From assembly GCA_949752745.1 (NCBI GenBank), contig OX457025.1, forward strand, positions 95,669,804-95,733,803: 64,000 nucleotides of DNA. The letters run 5' to 3'. Numbering within the stretch: the stretch's first letter is position 1; each line of letters begins with the position of its first letter. Of this stretch, positions 12,308-23,065 are shown one piece after another. The stretch is from Protula sp. h YS-2021 (taxonomy: Eukaryota > Annelida > Polychaeta > Sabellida > Serpulidae). Both the position numbers and the translations under genes were made by a program. The notes under the pieces were generated by a model. That model worked only from the letters and a program-made list of their open reading frames with translations, did no database searches and was not told the origin of the DNA.

Positions 12308-13724
12308 TGTTGCAATGCAGCTATATATTTATTTTCATACGTGAGTGCAGATATCTAACGAAATTAGTTTTCTAGGCAGACTCTCAATTTCGCCCACTGC
12401 CGTTTCGCTACATGGTTTGTATCATTGTTCTTGTGTTCTTATCAGCATATGTCAATACACATATCCGATCTAATTTTCAAGAGAAACGGCTACTCAAGTG
12501 TTGAAACGTTTTATCTCGAACTGTTTCTCATTAAATCCAAAGGAATTGCTTTCCAAAATTAAAACACACTTGTTTCCACGTTGCTCAATGTTATTGTCAG
12601 TATTCTCGTCAAATCCACATGGTTACCTCCATCAGAAAATAGTGTGACTTCAACATCCGGTAAGGGCAGCCGGGATAAACAGCGAAATATCGATATCGAG
12701 CTATTGTGCACCTCTTTGTAAATTATTCTGACAATACTGACAATTATTCTAACAATACTGACGAAAAGCATTCGTTTCCTAATTTTTATTCATTTGCATG
12801 TCACATTAACATTGACATTATACATACTACATACCATATACACGCACAATCACTAACACTGCAGCTGACTACCCTCCCCTCTGTATGCATATGTCTATAT
12901 ACTTATCAAAATTTGATCGACATTTTCTAACAAATATTTTATTTATTTTTTTACATATTTTTGAACCGCTTGCCCTTCTGCAAAATTATCGTCATTTGAA
13001 AATTTCGTATTTTCTGTAGATTCTCTGTTAAACAATCGCTAAAGTTTTTCTTTACATTAACAAATAAAAAGATCTCCTTTCTTTGACAATTTTAGATCGG
13101 AATCAATTTCTTTTACATTAATTTCGATATAACCTCATTAAGTCAGCTTTTATTGATGTAATTATTGATGCAAAAACTAAACGAACAGGGCTTGATTGGG
13201 CGATTCATATTGTTGTTGAGCACACAATATCTCTTCCATCAGAATAACATCTCAGCATTTGCCATACTTTTATACCTTTTTTCTCATGCTATTTTTAGTA
13301 ACTATGTTTTCTGGAGTCTTTCATGTTGAAGTATAAAACAATTACTCTGGTGTTATATAACAATTAGATAAATCAATGCAGCTTTGTTTTATTTATGTAA
13401 CCAAAAAATCTTCTATTCTTTATTCATAGAAAATTTCTGCAAAATAAAAATAATAAATATATGGTATCATAAATTAGAGAATGATATTTTATAATGATAT
13501 AATAAAATGTGACCAGTACAGGTATGGGTCTCTTTTAGCATGCATGGGTTTTACTGATATGTCGACCTGCTATATTACGTGTCTAAGCTGGGTGCCTTCT
13601 GCCATATCCCTGCCATATCCCTTTTCAGTGTAGATCCACTCGAAGTGTAAAATCTTTTGTTTTCGTCGAGTCTGTAAACAGGCACTCTTTACATCGATAA
13701 AGAATGTATTTACAATTGACACAT
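12307..13724. other. AT-rich non-coding DNA
   Basis: No supported gene is present. The stretch at about 13.10-13.30 kb shares phrases with 11.11-11.31 kb (fttctttcaca/ttcttttaca context, then ttcatattgttgttg), consistent with two diverged copies of one dispersed repeat. Confidence 0.45.
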
Positions 13725-13741
13725 ATTATTATTATTATTAC

Positions 13742-13807
<66 letters not shown>
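13725..13807. repeat. (ATT)n microsatellite
   Basis: A run of ATT triplets of about 83 bp with a single C interruption near 13741. It creates poly-Ile frames on both strands, which are not genes. Confidence 0.97.
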
Positions 13808-15774
13808 CCCTATTACTCTCATCTTTCTCCTTTTTCTCCTTTTGACCTCACGCACTGCCTTTAGGTTCTCTTGTCCATGCGACATTTCCATGTGTATGCC
13901 ATTGAATATTAATGATACCATGTCACGAATGTTTTTACCTAAACTAATTGAATCTCATTCGGAAATCTTTAATACTTACCTCATGTCACCTTTACCCTGA
14001 TATATGCCGCAAAGTAGACACAAAGTTTGTAATTTCTTCTTTATTTGCAGTGTGAACATATAAACTTTGTTAATAGAATGGCGGATCCTATATATTGACT
14101 ACATTGGTAAATATATATTTTTGGCAAGAATATCTGAGTAGCTCCTATTACATAAGTAGTTAATAAATTAAGATTTTGAATTTCTCCATTTCTATTGCAC
14201 ATTTATAGAGGTGCTGTCAATTGAATCAACCAATCCCATAAAGTGTCTTTAAAAAAGGATATCAGATATTTAATGGAAGGGTTCTTCCGAAGCTAAAATT
14301 CCTCTTACTTAAAAGGAGGGTGAACATTGCAACATGTAAAATATAACTTATACTATCTAGACAAAATTTGAGAACTCGTTTTCATTACTAGTATCATGAT
14401 ATTTTATTCCGTAGACGCTAATCCTAAAAATAGCTCCCTCTTGTCTTTGAATGATTTATGTCTGAATAATAATTAAGTAAAATTACTCATTTTATAGCTC
14501 TTATAATGAATTTATTTCAAAGACGTTAATCCTAAAATAAAAATAAAATCTGTTGGAAACCAATGAGTTTATATTGGCTATTTGACATTATTTTATCGAT
14601 TCACATTCAATGTCAAAATAAGTTTATATGTTTATACTTAAAATGCTTAAAAATGAAAATAAAGTGTTATATAATATATTCAGAATAAAAAAAGCAGAAG
14701 ATATTTTAATTGAAGAAAATAGAACACACTGTATATATTTGCTTTGGTAGATTAAGCAAGACTGCTATAATTGTTTACCTTCAGGGTTTAAGAAATTGAA
14801 ATTGGGGTAAGCTTTTAACATTTCACCTCTGATTAACATGCAATAAACATTTTATAAAACCGAGAATGATCTATGAACGAACCATTATTCTTAAACCCTA
14901 AACTTGCTAATATACCTAAATAAGTTCACAATATACAAATATCGTTGCAAAAGCAATGAAGGGAAAGCAGACACAATTATGCCAGTGTTATGCTCTCTTC
15001 AGCTGGTGTTCTATTTTAAGGTATGAGGCGCGACAGAGAAAGGTGACACACTGTTATGTTGTGTGAGGCCAGTGGCTAATTATAGAAAAGTGTATTCATA
15101 TAAAATATAAAACAGTAAGGGCTACACTTTACGCAACAGGTACCTGAAGAAAGTGACAACAGGTGACGCCAGAAACTATAGACAATTTCTTTAAAAACAA
15201 CAACAATGGTATAATTAACTAACAATGCCTCAAAAGCAAACTAATATGGGCTTAATGATTACACAACATCAATGTTTTGAAAGGCTGCATGTTTTAAGAG
15301 ATTTTTTCTTTAGCATAAATAAAATTTTTTAAATAACAAAGGTTAATGGTCAGTTAACACAAACCGCGCAACAAACATATAGCAACATAATGTAACTAGC
15401 TTCAGTTATGGAATATTGGAGTTACGACATAAAAAAAATTCCCCATAGAAAGGAGTTTTTGCTCCAACCCCGCAACTGAAAATATAAAATGTATCTCAGT
15501 AATATTAGCATTTTATATTCAAAATCACTAAAGACAACTCAAGATTTGAAATAATGATTTAAAAATACTGTAACTGGACAAATCAGTGGCTTGAGAATGC
15601 ACTTTTTCTTTGGCACCTTTTTATTAGATTAACAGGTAATAGTTCTCATATATTATCAAACGGTGCAGCAACAGGGGCATATTGTAGTGCATGTTTTCTA
15701 TGTAATATCATTCTCTGATACTGGGACGTTAGCTCAGGACAAGTCTAACAATCGGTATTTCTTCGTGTAGCCAG
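13808..15774. other. AT-rich non-coding DNA
   Basis: Only short frames and no recognisable element ends. Nothing to annotate. Confidence 0.55.
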
Positions 15775-15779
15775 TCAGG

Positions 15780-15915
15780 TGGTGATGTACACAGCCATCG
15801 GGGGGATGTATCCAACCATAAGGGACGTATCCAGCCATTGGGTGTATCTAGCCATTGAGAGAAGTACCAAGCAATGGGGTGTACCTAATCATGAGAGACT
15901 TACCCCGCCATTTAA
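15780..15915. repeat. Degenerate tandem repeat (GTATCCAGCCATTGGG-like)
   Basis: About six diverged copies of a 20-25 bp unit built on GTATCCAGCCATNGGG can be traced in a row. Examples are ACACAGCCATCGGGG, GTATCCAACCATAAGGG, GTATCCAGCCATTGGG and GTATCTAGCCATTGAG. Confidence 0.7.
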
Positions 15916-17090
15916 AACCGACATACAGGCATCATGAACCACGTAAATTGGAAATGATATGAATGATATTTATATATTAGCGACCAGTCTCACAAAATTG
16001 TAGAACTTATAGCAATATCTTTAGTTTTTGACATCTTTAATGCTTCTCCGTCCTTCCATACTCGTCTTATTTTGTACATAACTCTGCTGCAAAAAAATGG
16101 ATTACATGTGAGAATTGGAGAACTAGAGATTATTATTCCTCCAATGCTCTTTATTGTCTTGGGTTGTCCTTGCATTTGATACAGATAAACGTGATATTTC
16201 AATATATGAGATTCAATCATGAGATTGATTATTCACAGTATCAGTCGAGTAATTCATATCTCTTAGATCGTATTGGACTTATTCTGATACTCTTCTGTCT
16301 GAGGTTTTTGCTAATATTATTTGCACGATGTAAGCTTCCAGTCCGATTCCAACAACAGTGTAGATGCATGTCATTTTGGGTTGTACGTAAACTGAGCCGT
16401 AAGAAGTATCTCAACAATGGTTCCATTTACTACATAAATTTGGTAGAACATCATGTAAACATCATGTAGAGTTACTGATCAAGTTACAGCTCAACAATAT
16501 GAGCCATTCTTTAAACATTAACCCTATATCTAAATGTATTTTTTAACACAGTGCATTGCATGAAATTACACACAATTTTTTAATTTTGAAATCATCTTTT
16601 TGTTTTGCTGCATCGAATGAAATGTCACGTAAATTCAACACCAACATGGGGCAAGATGTAACAAAAACAAGTCAGCATTTTTTAAACAGCATAGAGATTG
16701 ATAGCAAGCTCCAAGACAAATGATGCCGATTGTAATGAAATTGATGATATTTTTGTGATTCTTGGGCAACCACTGTAACCTTGTGTTACGGGCTGCTGTG
16801 CCGAACAGGCATGCGTAGGTAGTTGGCCATATTGAGAGATGCACAGTTCAAAATGATAAACGGTTGACTCATATTTCGTGTCTCATTTAATCAACTTGAC
16901 TTGAAATTATAATTAACTAGAAGACATGAAATTTGGGCGAATTTGTACAAAACTGCATGTTAATGGTATTTTAGGCAAACATGCTGATATGCAAAATATG
17001 TATTAGATAAGATATGCTACCAAACTACATGTATGAGATAACACATGGTAACCTACACTCTAGATTGATAGATAAAAAATATTCCCTAAA
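15916..17090. other. AT-rich non-coding DNA
   Basis: No supported coding region. Short overlapping frames on both strands around 16.0-16.5 kb show no recognisable motif. Confidence 0.5.
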
Positions 17091-17094
17091 AGTC

Positions 17095-17460
17095 TAGCTG
17101 TAAAGGCAAAACAACTTAACTTACAAACAGTTAATATACCATTCAGATGTGCAAACAAACCTGTTAACGTACAAAATAAGTGTGTTGACAAAACAGGCTA
17201 ACATACAGTCCAGATATGTAGACAAAAAGTTAACTTACGATCTAGATATGTAGACGAAAGAAGTTAATTCACGATCAGGATGTGTAGACAAGAGATGTTA
17301 AGGTAGAATCTAGAGATGTAGACAAAACATGTTAACGTGCAATACAAGTGTGTAGACAAAAGAAATTACCTTACAATTTAGACGCGTATACAAAACAAGT
17401 TAACATAAAGTCTGGAGTTGTAAACAAAACATGTTAACCTACAATCCACATGTAAACTTA
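17095..17460. repeat. About 34-bp degenerate tandem repeat (GTAGACAAAACATGTTAAC)
   Basis: About ten diverged copies follow one another, each with GTAGACAAAA, then GTTAAC, then TACAATCTAGA. GTTAA-type words recur every 33-40 bp from about 17163 to 17430. The array has no coding potential. Confidence 0.8.
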
Positions 17461-19647
17461 CGAATATTATAAATATTATAATTCAAAAATTGATCATTCA
17501 AATCATCACTCTGAAATGGTATTCATGAGATACATGTGAAGTATACATATTTGTCAATTTCAAACATTGTATCGGGTCTGCAAATAACAGATGGCATTTG
17601 TCACACATTGGATCTATGTGCTTCATATAAAGAGAAAAAATCCAAAATTATTTTTAAAAAAGATCACACTTGTGAGGAATAATTTAAAACCAACATTATC
17701 TCCTTAAAATAAAAGCATTTTCATGATTCAATTACATATCTATAGCCAATTTTCAAAAAATATTCTTGTATTCAGTTAAGTAGCCATATTTTTCTATAGG
17801 AATCACACATTCGATTTTTATAGCTAATTAAACCCGCTCTCATTCACAAAACTATTTATTAATACTTTAATCTTCTATTGCTAACAATGACTGCCAAATG
17901 AATTATTTGAAAGTAAACAACTACCAAAGCAAAACCAACTCGGGTTATCGCGTTTTAAAGAATGACAACACCGCAAGCATAGAACGCAGCAGCAATTAAT
18001 TGAATGCCATTTCCTACTTAATATACACTACTTTTGAAGCACATAATACGGGTACAGCGTAGTATTAAATAAAAGTTCTAAATTTAGAATTGCCAGAAAG
18101 TGTTGATGTAAGACTAGAATTTGAAGCGTCATTCCATTCGCTTAGTATTATCGAATGGCAATAAGTCAAACGTAAATCAGAGTTAAAGGATTACGATATT
18201 TATATATGATATAGTTCAAGGTTACTGCATAATCATAAATCTCAATTAAAGTGTCTGATACCCTCACTCAGGCGAAACCTGGGAATTGAATAACCTGTAG
18301 TACTGAATAAAACTAGCACAAATTTCTGGCGTTCTATTTTTCAGACTTTCCCACTCAAACTAACGGTAAGTCTATTTACTGGCGGAAAAAATCTTTTAAC
18401 ACATAAGATGCATTTTTTCAAATTACGCAGAAAGCTTATTACGTTAGTTCTATGTACTCACGCAGCTCGTTAGCGAGTCAAAGTGTGTAAGTCAACGGCG
18501 GCACAGAGCTACGGCCTTGACTTTGGTCGATCACGTGATCACGTGGTAAAGAACATGAGTGTGTGGTGGTGAGAATGCTTCATTTCCTCTGCTGATTGTT
18601 CTCCTCTTGGGACCACTATAATGATGTGTTATGCAATATTGATGAGGCCATCTTGGTACAAGTCTTTTCAAATGTTAATTGAATCTACTTATGGGGTGAT
18701 CTATAGCATCCTATTTCTTACCGTGCCCGGATAGCTGTGACTGTGTTGCATACTCAGTTGAAACAACAAGAAATAACTCCTTCTTGAATTCCAAAAACTA
18801 TTTAACATTCAGCTTTAGATATACAAAATTCTTGATAAATCGTTTTTTCTGAACACTATATCTTTCTTTTTTTGTTTCAAATAACTTATATAGATATCAT
18901 ATATTATAAGTATGCTGCGAATTTAAACAACTAAAAAAGATATAATATACCTGATATTATGCAAAGAAAAACTGTTATAAAAATATATTGATTTATATCT
19001 TGAATATGCCTGTGACTGTTGTTGGTGGAGAGCAGTGATATAATATAGAACACTATGAGATAAAATAGAACACTATGAAAAAACCGAAACATATTAAAAC
19101 AACGTCCTTGTCTCTACTGTGTGTCACTAGTCTCAAAATTGCGCAAACAATGAGTGCTTATAGTTTGCATTGGAGGATTTATTACATTGCCATACTGTAC
19201 CGTTCTTCATCTTCAAGTATCATAAAGAATGAACATCAAGTATCGCAGCGGGAAATACTAAAACAAGTATGTTATATAGATTTCTCGCATTTCAGATTCC
19301 GGTTCAGAACAGAGGGGCAATTAACACACAAAGGAAAGCTGCATATATTGCCATAGTTCGTAGCATTTTACAGACAATTGAATAAGAAAAGTGTTCAAAA
19401 CTGGACTATCAATATGGGGTTCTTGACTCTATTTTCATTGTTCTTATGGGTAATTATGTGGAATAAGGAGGCCAGTCAACACTAGACAATGGTTGTCTGA
19501 CATTTCTGGCTCATAACAGCCTTAATAACATTCATACAAGTCAAACTACAGAGACTAAGACACATATTTATTGTTTTTACACGCCCCGAGAGGTTTTTAT
19601 TGAAACGCAGGGGAAACTGTTTCTAAAAAAGAAAAATAGTAAATAGA
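17461..19647. other. AT-rich non-coding DNA
   Basis: No gene is recognised. A palindromic pair of CACGTG boxes lies at 18532-18545. Confidence 0.5.
18530..18546. promoter_or_regulatory. Two adjacent CACGTG E-boxes
   Basis: CACGTG occurs at 18532-18537 and again at 18540-18545, separated by AT, so the pair forms a 14-bp palindrome. bHLH-family factors bind CACGTG. No gene start is visible nearby, so a regulatory role is only a possibility. Confidence 0.3.
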
Positions 19648-19790
19648 GTGTGAATATTTCAAAGTCAGAAGGGATTGATGCAAAACTGTAGCTCTCATTT
19701 TATATGGCTAATTGCGTCTGTGTGAATACTTCAAAGTCAGAAGGGCATGATGCAAAACTGTAGCTCTCATTTTATATGGCTAATTGCGAC
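19648..19790. repeat. 72-bp tandem duplication
   Basis: Two copies of a 72-bp unit beginning GTGTGAATA lie head to tail (19648-19719 and 19720 to about 19790), with only a few differences. This is a young local duplication. Confidence 0.9.
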
Positions 19791-20815
19791 TGTTCAAGTA
19801 CAGTGGTAAGTTGTGCAGGACTGGAAACAATTGTTTTAACTTTTTTAATCGCTTACCTACAGAATTTAGGGATATGGTACTCATATGTGAATTTAACCCT
19901 TGTTTTCTTATATACAATCTCGCCGTGTGATTGGATGCTAGTGGCTAACAATCTAATTCAATCCGACATTTAGTTTTGTAGTTTATAATGCAACAATTGC
20001 ATTTTAGTATTGCAGTTGTACTTGTTAAAAGATATCAACAGGTTTGCAATGACGAAATGTAAATAATATGTAGTTAGTGTCTATATCGTTGACAAAATTA
20101 CTTACACCAACTTTTTGATCGTATATTTATGTAGTTGTACGAAGCACTTACTTTCGATACAAACAAGCAAGTGCTAAAAATAGTACAGGCGTTTGTTTTT
20201 CTTGGAGACATTTCTAATTTTCTGTCTTGATTGTCCTTTATTGCAAGATTGATTACAAACTGTTTGTTCCTTGGCGCAGTCTCTGTTGAATGTTGTGCAA
20301 CATTAATGATAGCGTAGGATGAGAATAATGGAAAGTTGTGTGGCTAGTTTGCATTATAAACTAGAAGCAATTAATCATGCGCAGATTATATGTTGCAAAG
20401 TCAACAGGGCAGAAGTGTTTTGAGAAAAGCTAAATGATAGATTCTAAACGATACGCGTTTAGGTACAATATCAGTTTTGAGAAAAAATAATAAAATGAGA
20501 TTTGACGCAGTTTTCTCTATTAATGAAGTACTGTAGCGAGCTATAAAAATATTTCATTGTCTTCTACCTGAAGTGTGGGCTTTCTAACATTTCAATGCAA
20601 TTGTTCAGCTCTTTCTTGTATTTGACATTAAATCGATGTTTTCTTTTCGAAAATAGTGCCAATAACTTTGGCAGTGAATGGCAATGCAAACCTTTTTGTG
20701 AAGAAGATGATAAGGAAGAAGAACCAAAATAAGAAGAAAGGAGAAGAGTCGATGACATAAAGATAAATGAAAGACAAAAAACAAAGAAGAACAAGAATAA
20801 AAGACTAGAAGATAC
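19791..20815. other. AT-rich non-coding DNA
   Basis: No recognisable gene or element. Confidence 0.5.
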
Positions 20816-20952
20816 AAGAAGAAGAAGAAGAAGACGAAGAAAAAGAAGAAGAACAAGAAGAAGAACAAGAAGAAGAACAAGAAGAAGAAGAAGAAGAAGA
20901 AAGAAAGAAAGAAATGATGAAAGAAAAGAAGAAGAAAAAAGAAAAAGAAGAA
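20816..20952. repeat. (GAA)n-rich purine tract
   Basis: About 137 bp of GAA repeats with interspersed GAC, CAA and AAA triplets. It is strand-asymmetric (purine on +). It produces poly-Ser, poly-Leu and poly-Phe frames on the minus strand that are artefacts of the repeat. Confidence 0.95.
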
Positions 20953-22569
20953 TAAAATGAAGGTGAAATTGCATGAATTAAGAACATAGATAAATCGATT
21001 AATTTACCTTTATGTTGGTCAGCTAATAAACATCATAAGACTTGTTAGAGTTTGTATACAAATAAACTTTTTATGTCCTGTTTTCTGTTTTCTTCTATTA
21101 CATGTATACTTTTTCTGGAAAAGTCATTAGAGATATTTTACATTATATTACAGTTAATATCTTACTGAAAGATCAACACATCAATCCAAAACAAGTCATT
21201 GTTGAAGCTAAATGAAGCTTTAAAATTGTCATTCTATGAAATAAGTGACATAAAAGATACTATGATCCCAATTTCATTTTAAAATTATGCTATTTTATTG
21301 AAAAAGACTTTCACTCTGTATTCCTATTCACTCCCTCGTGCATCATGTTCTTTAATCATATAATTTTGTGTTATTTATGACATGCATTTAAAAATTAAAA
21401 TCCTGCATGTCGTACTACCTTGGCAGCTTTAAATATTGTTAACGCTGAATACATTTTATGTCATAGAAGTTTCAAAGCATCTGTGGATGTATTACTTGCA
21501 ATTTCACTTAAATATTAACACATTAAAGGGCTGAGTATAAATAAATAACTATCGTTTGCAAGTCCAACACTATTGCTTTCAAATATTTTGCTCTGATTTT
21601 CTATTTTATATATTATTCGAAGTGGTTTGACTTCCTGAGAACTGTATTTACTCATCCTACAAACTCGTCACTAATATTGTTTGCTTTCCGCATTTATCCA
21701 ACACTACGTCAGTGCTCAATAACGGTAAAAGCATTACCGTCAGTGTTCAATAACGGTAAAAGCATTTAATTGGAGTGCATTTTTATTTAACTCTCTTAGT
21801 AATAGATCGAAGAGAATCCTGCAAGTCATCTTGCGTTTTTATTCATGTATCTGTCAGTTCTTCCATAATCAATAAAAGCGACTATTATCCTTTTCTCTAT
21901 TATTTAAGTTCAGAGTTGCAAGTGGCTAATTATATGATCTTATGACGCTTTGTGAAACATACCCAAAATTTCCCTTGATTACAGTATTTGTTTTGTGTTA
22001 CCTATATTATATATGGAATATAAAAACATCATGCCTACGATGTCTGCGATGCTAAATTACAAAAAGCATTAATTACAAAAAATTAAAAAACCAAACAACA
22101 GGTACTGTAGAAAACTTTGTCTAGACAAAATCTCTAGAAGTTCACTTTTTCAATATTTATTGTAAACTTCGGCCTTAATTTGTGTCTGCAAGTAGGTTAA
22201 TTCGCAGTCAGCCGTCACGCTTGAGTGAAGACAGGTTAACGTGTGGGGATTCTTTGGTTCTTGCATCATCGTTGTTTTGTAGAGCAGATCGTGTCTACGG
22301 TATGTTTTAGAATCAGGGCAAGTCATGACTGGAATGAAAAATAGATAAATTGATGAACAACATCTATAAATACAAGATACGACCAAGGCAAAACCTGCGT
22401 TTGTTAGAGCTGGCACGTTCACAGATAAAATAGAAAACATTGGCAATAGTTTTACGGCACACACTCAGCTATAGACGCGGTCCATAAGCAAAAACGGTCA
22501 TAATAAATACATTTGTATTAAAATAGTCATAACAATTTCCTAAAAATGAAAATATATTTTGAATTCATA
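20953..22569. other. AT-rich non-coding DNA with a short tandem duplication
   Basis: At about 21708-21770 a 30-bp unit (CGTCAGTGNTCAATAACGGT and following bases) is present twice in tandem. Nothing else is recognised. The open frame at 22150-22464 on the minus strand lacks any known motif. Confidence 0.5.
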
Positions 22570-23065
22570 TAAGGTCTCCTGGGTCAAGGATTCCCCAGAC
22601 AATGGCTGCAAGAAAAACGGTGTCCGAGACAATGGCTCCTTGGACAAAGGCTCTCGAGACAATGGCCTCCGGGACAAGGGCGCCCGGGACAAGCGCTCCT
22701 GTGACAAGGGTTCTCAGGACAAGGGGCCCGCGGCAAGGACGGCCGATACAAGGGCTCCCAGGACAAAGGCTCCCGGCATGAGGACCCAGCGACAAGGGCG
22801 CCCTTGACAAGGGCTCCCAGGACAAAGTCTCCAGGCATGAGGACCCTGCGACAAGGGCGCCCTTGACAAGGGCTCCGAGGACAAAGGCTCCCGGCATGAG
22901 GACCCAGCGACAAGGCCGCCCTTGACAAGGGCTCCCAGGACAAAGGCTCCCGGCCGGGAGGACCCAGCGACAAGGGCGCCCTTGACAAGGGCTCCCGGGA
23001 CAAAGGCGCCCTTGACAAGGGCTGCCGGGACAGGAGTCTTCGGACAAAGATCCCCAGATCATGTG
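22570..23065. repeat. GC-rich minisatellite: 15-bp monomers in a 60-bp higher-order unit
   Basis: The block is made of 15-bp monomers close to GACAAGGGCTCCCGG. In the right half they form a higher-order unit of four distinct monomers (60 bp: GGACAAAGGCTCCCG, GCATGAGGACCCAGC, GACAAGGGCGCCCTT, GACAAGGGCTCCCAG). This repeats about three times with few changes. The left half is more diverged. The base composition contrasts sharply with the AT-rich surroundings. Because the unit is a multiple of three, long frames stay open on both strands (for example 22565-23074 on minus), but their pentapeptide repeats are a by-product. Confidence 0.92.

Noticed and set aside
13625..14000. Frames with long Ile runs on both strands
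   Set aside because: They are produced by the (ATT)n microsatellite and have no other content.
17095..17460. CRISPR-like array
   Set aside because: The sequence is eukaryotic, the units are degenerate over their whole length, and there is no repeat/spacer contrast.
20564..20987. Poly-Leu, poly-Phe and poly-Ser frames on the minus strand
   Set aside because: Three frames are open at once across a (GAA)n tract. This is repeat-driven.
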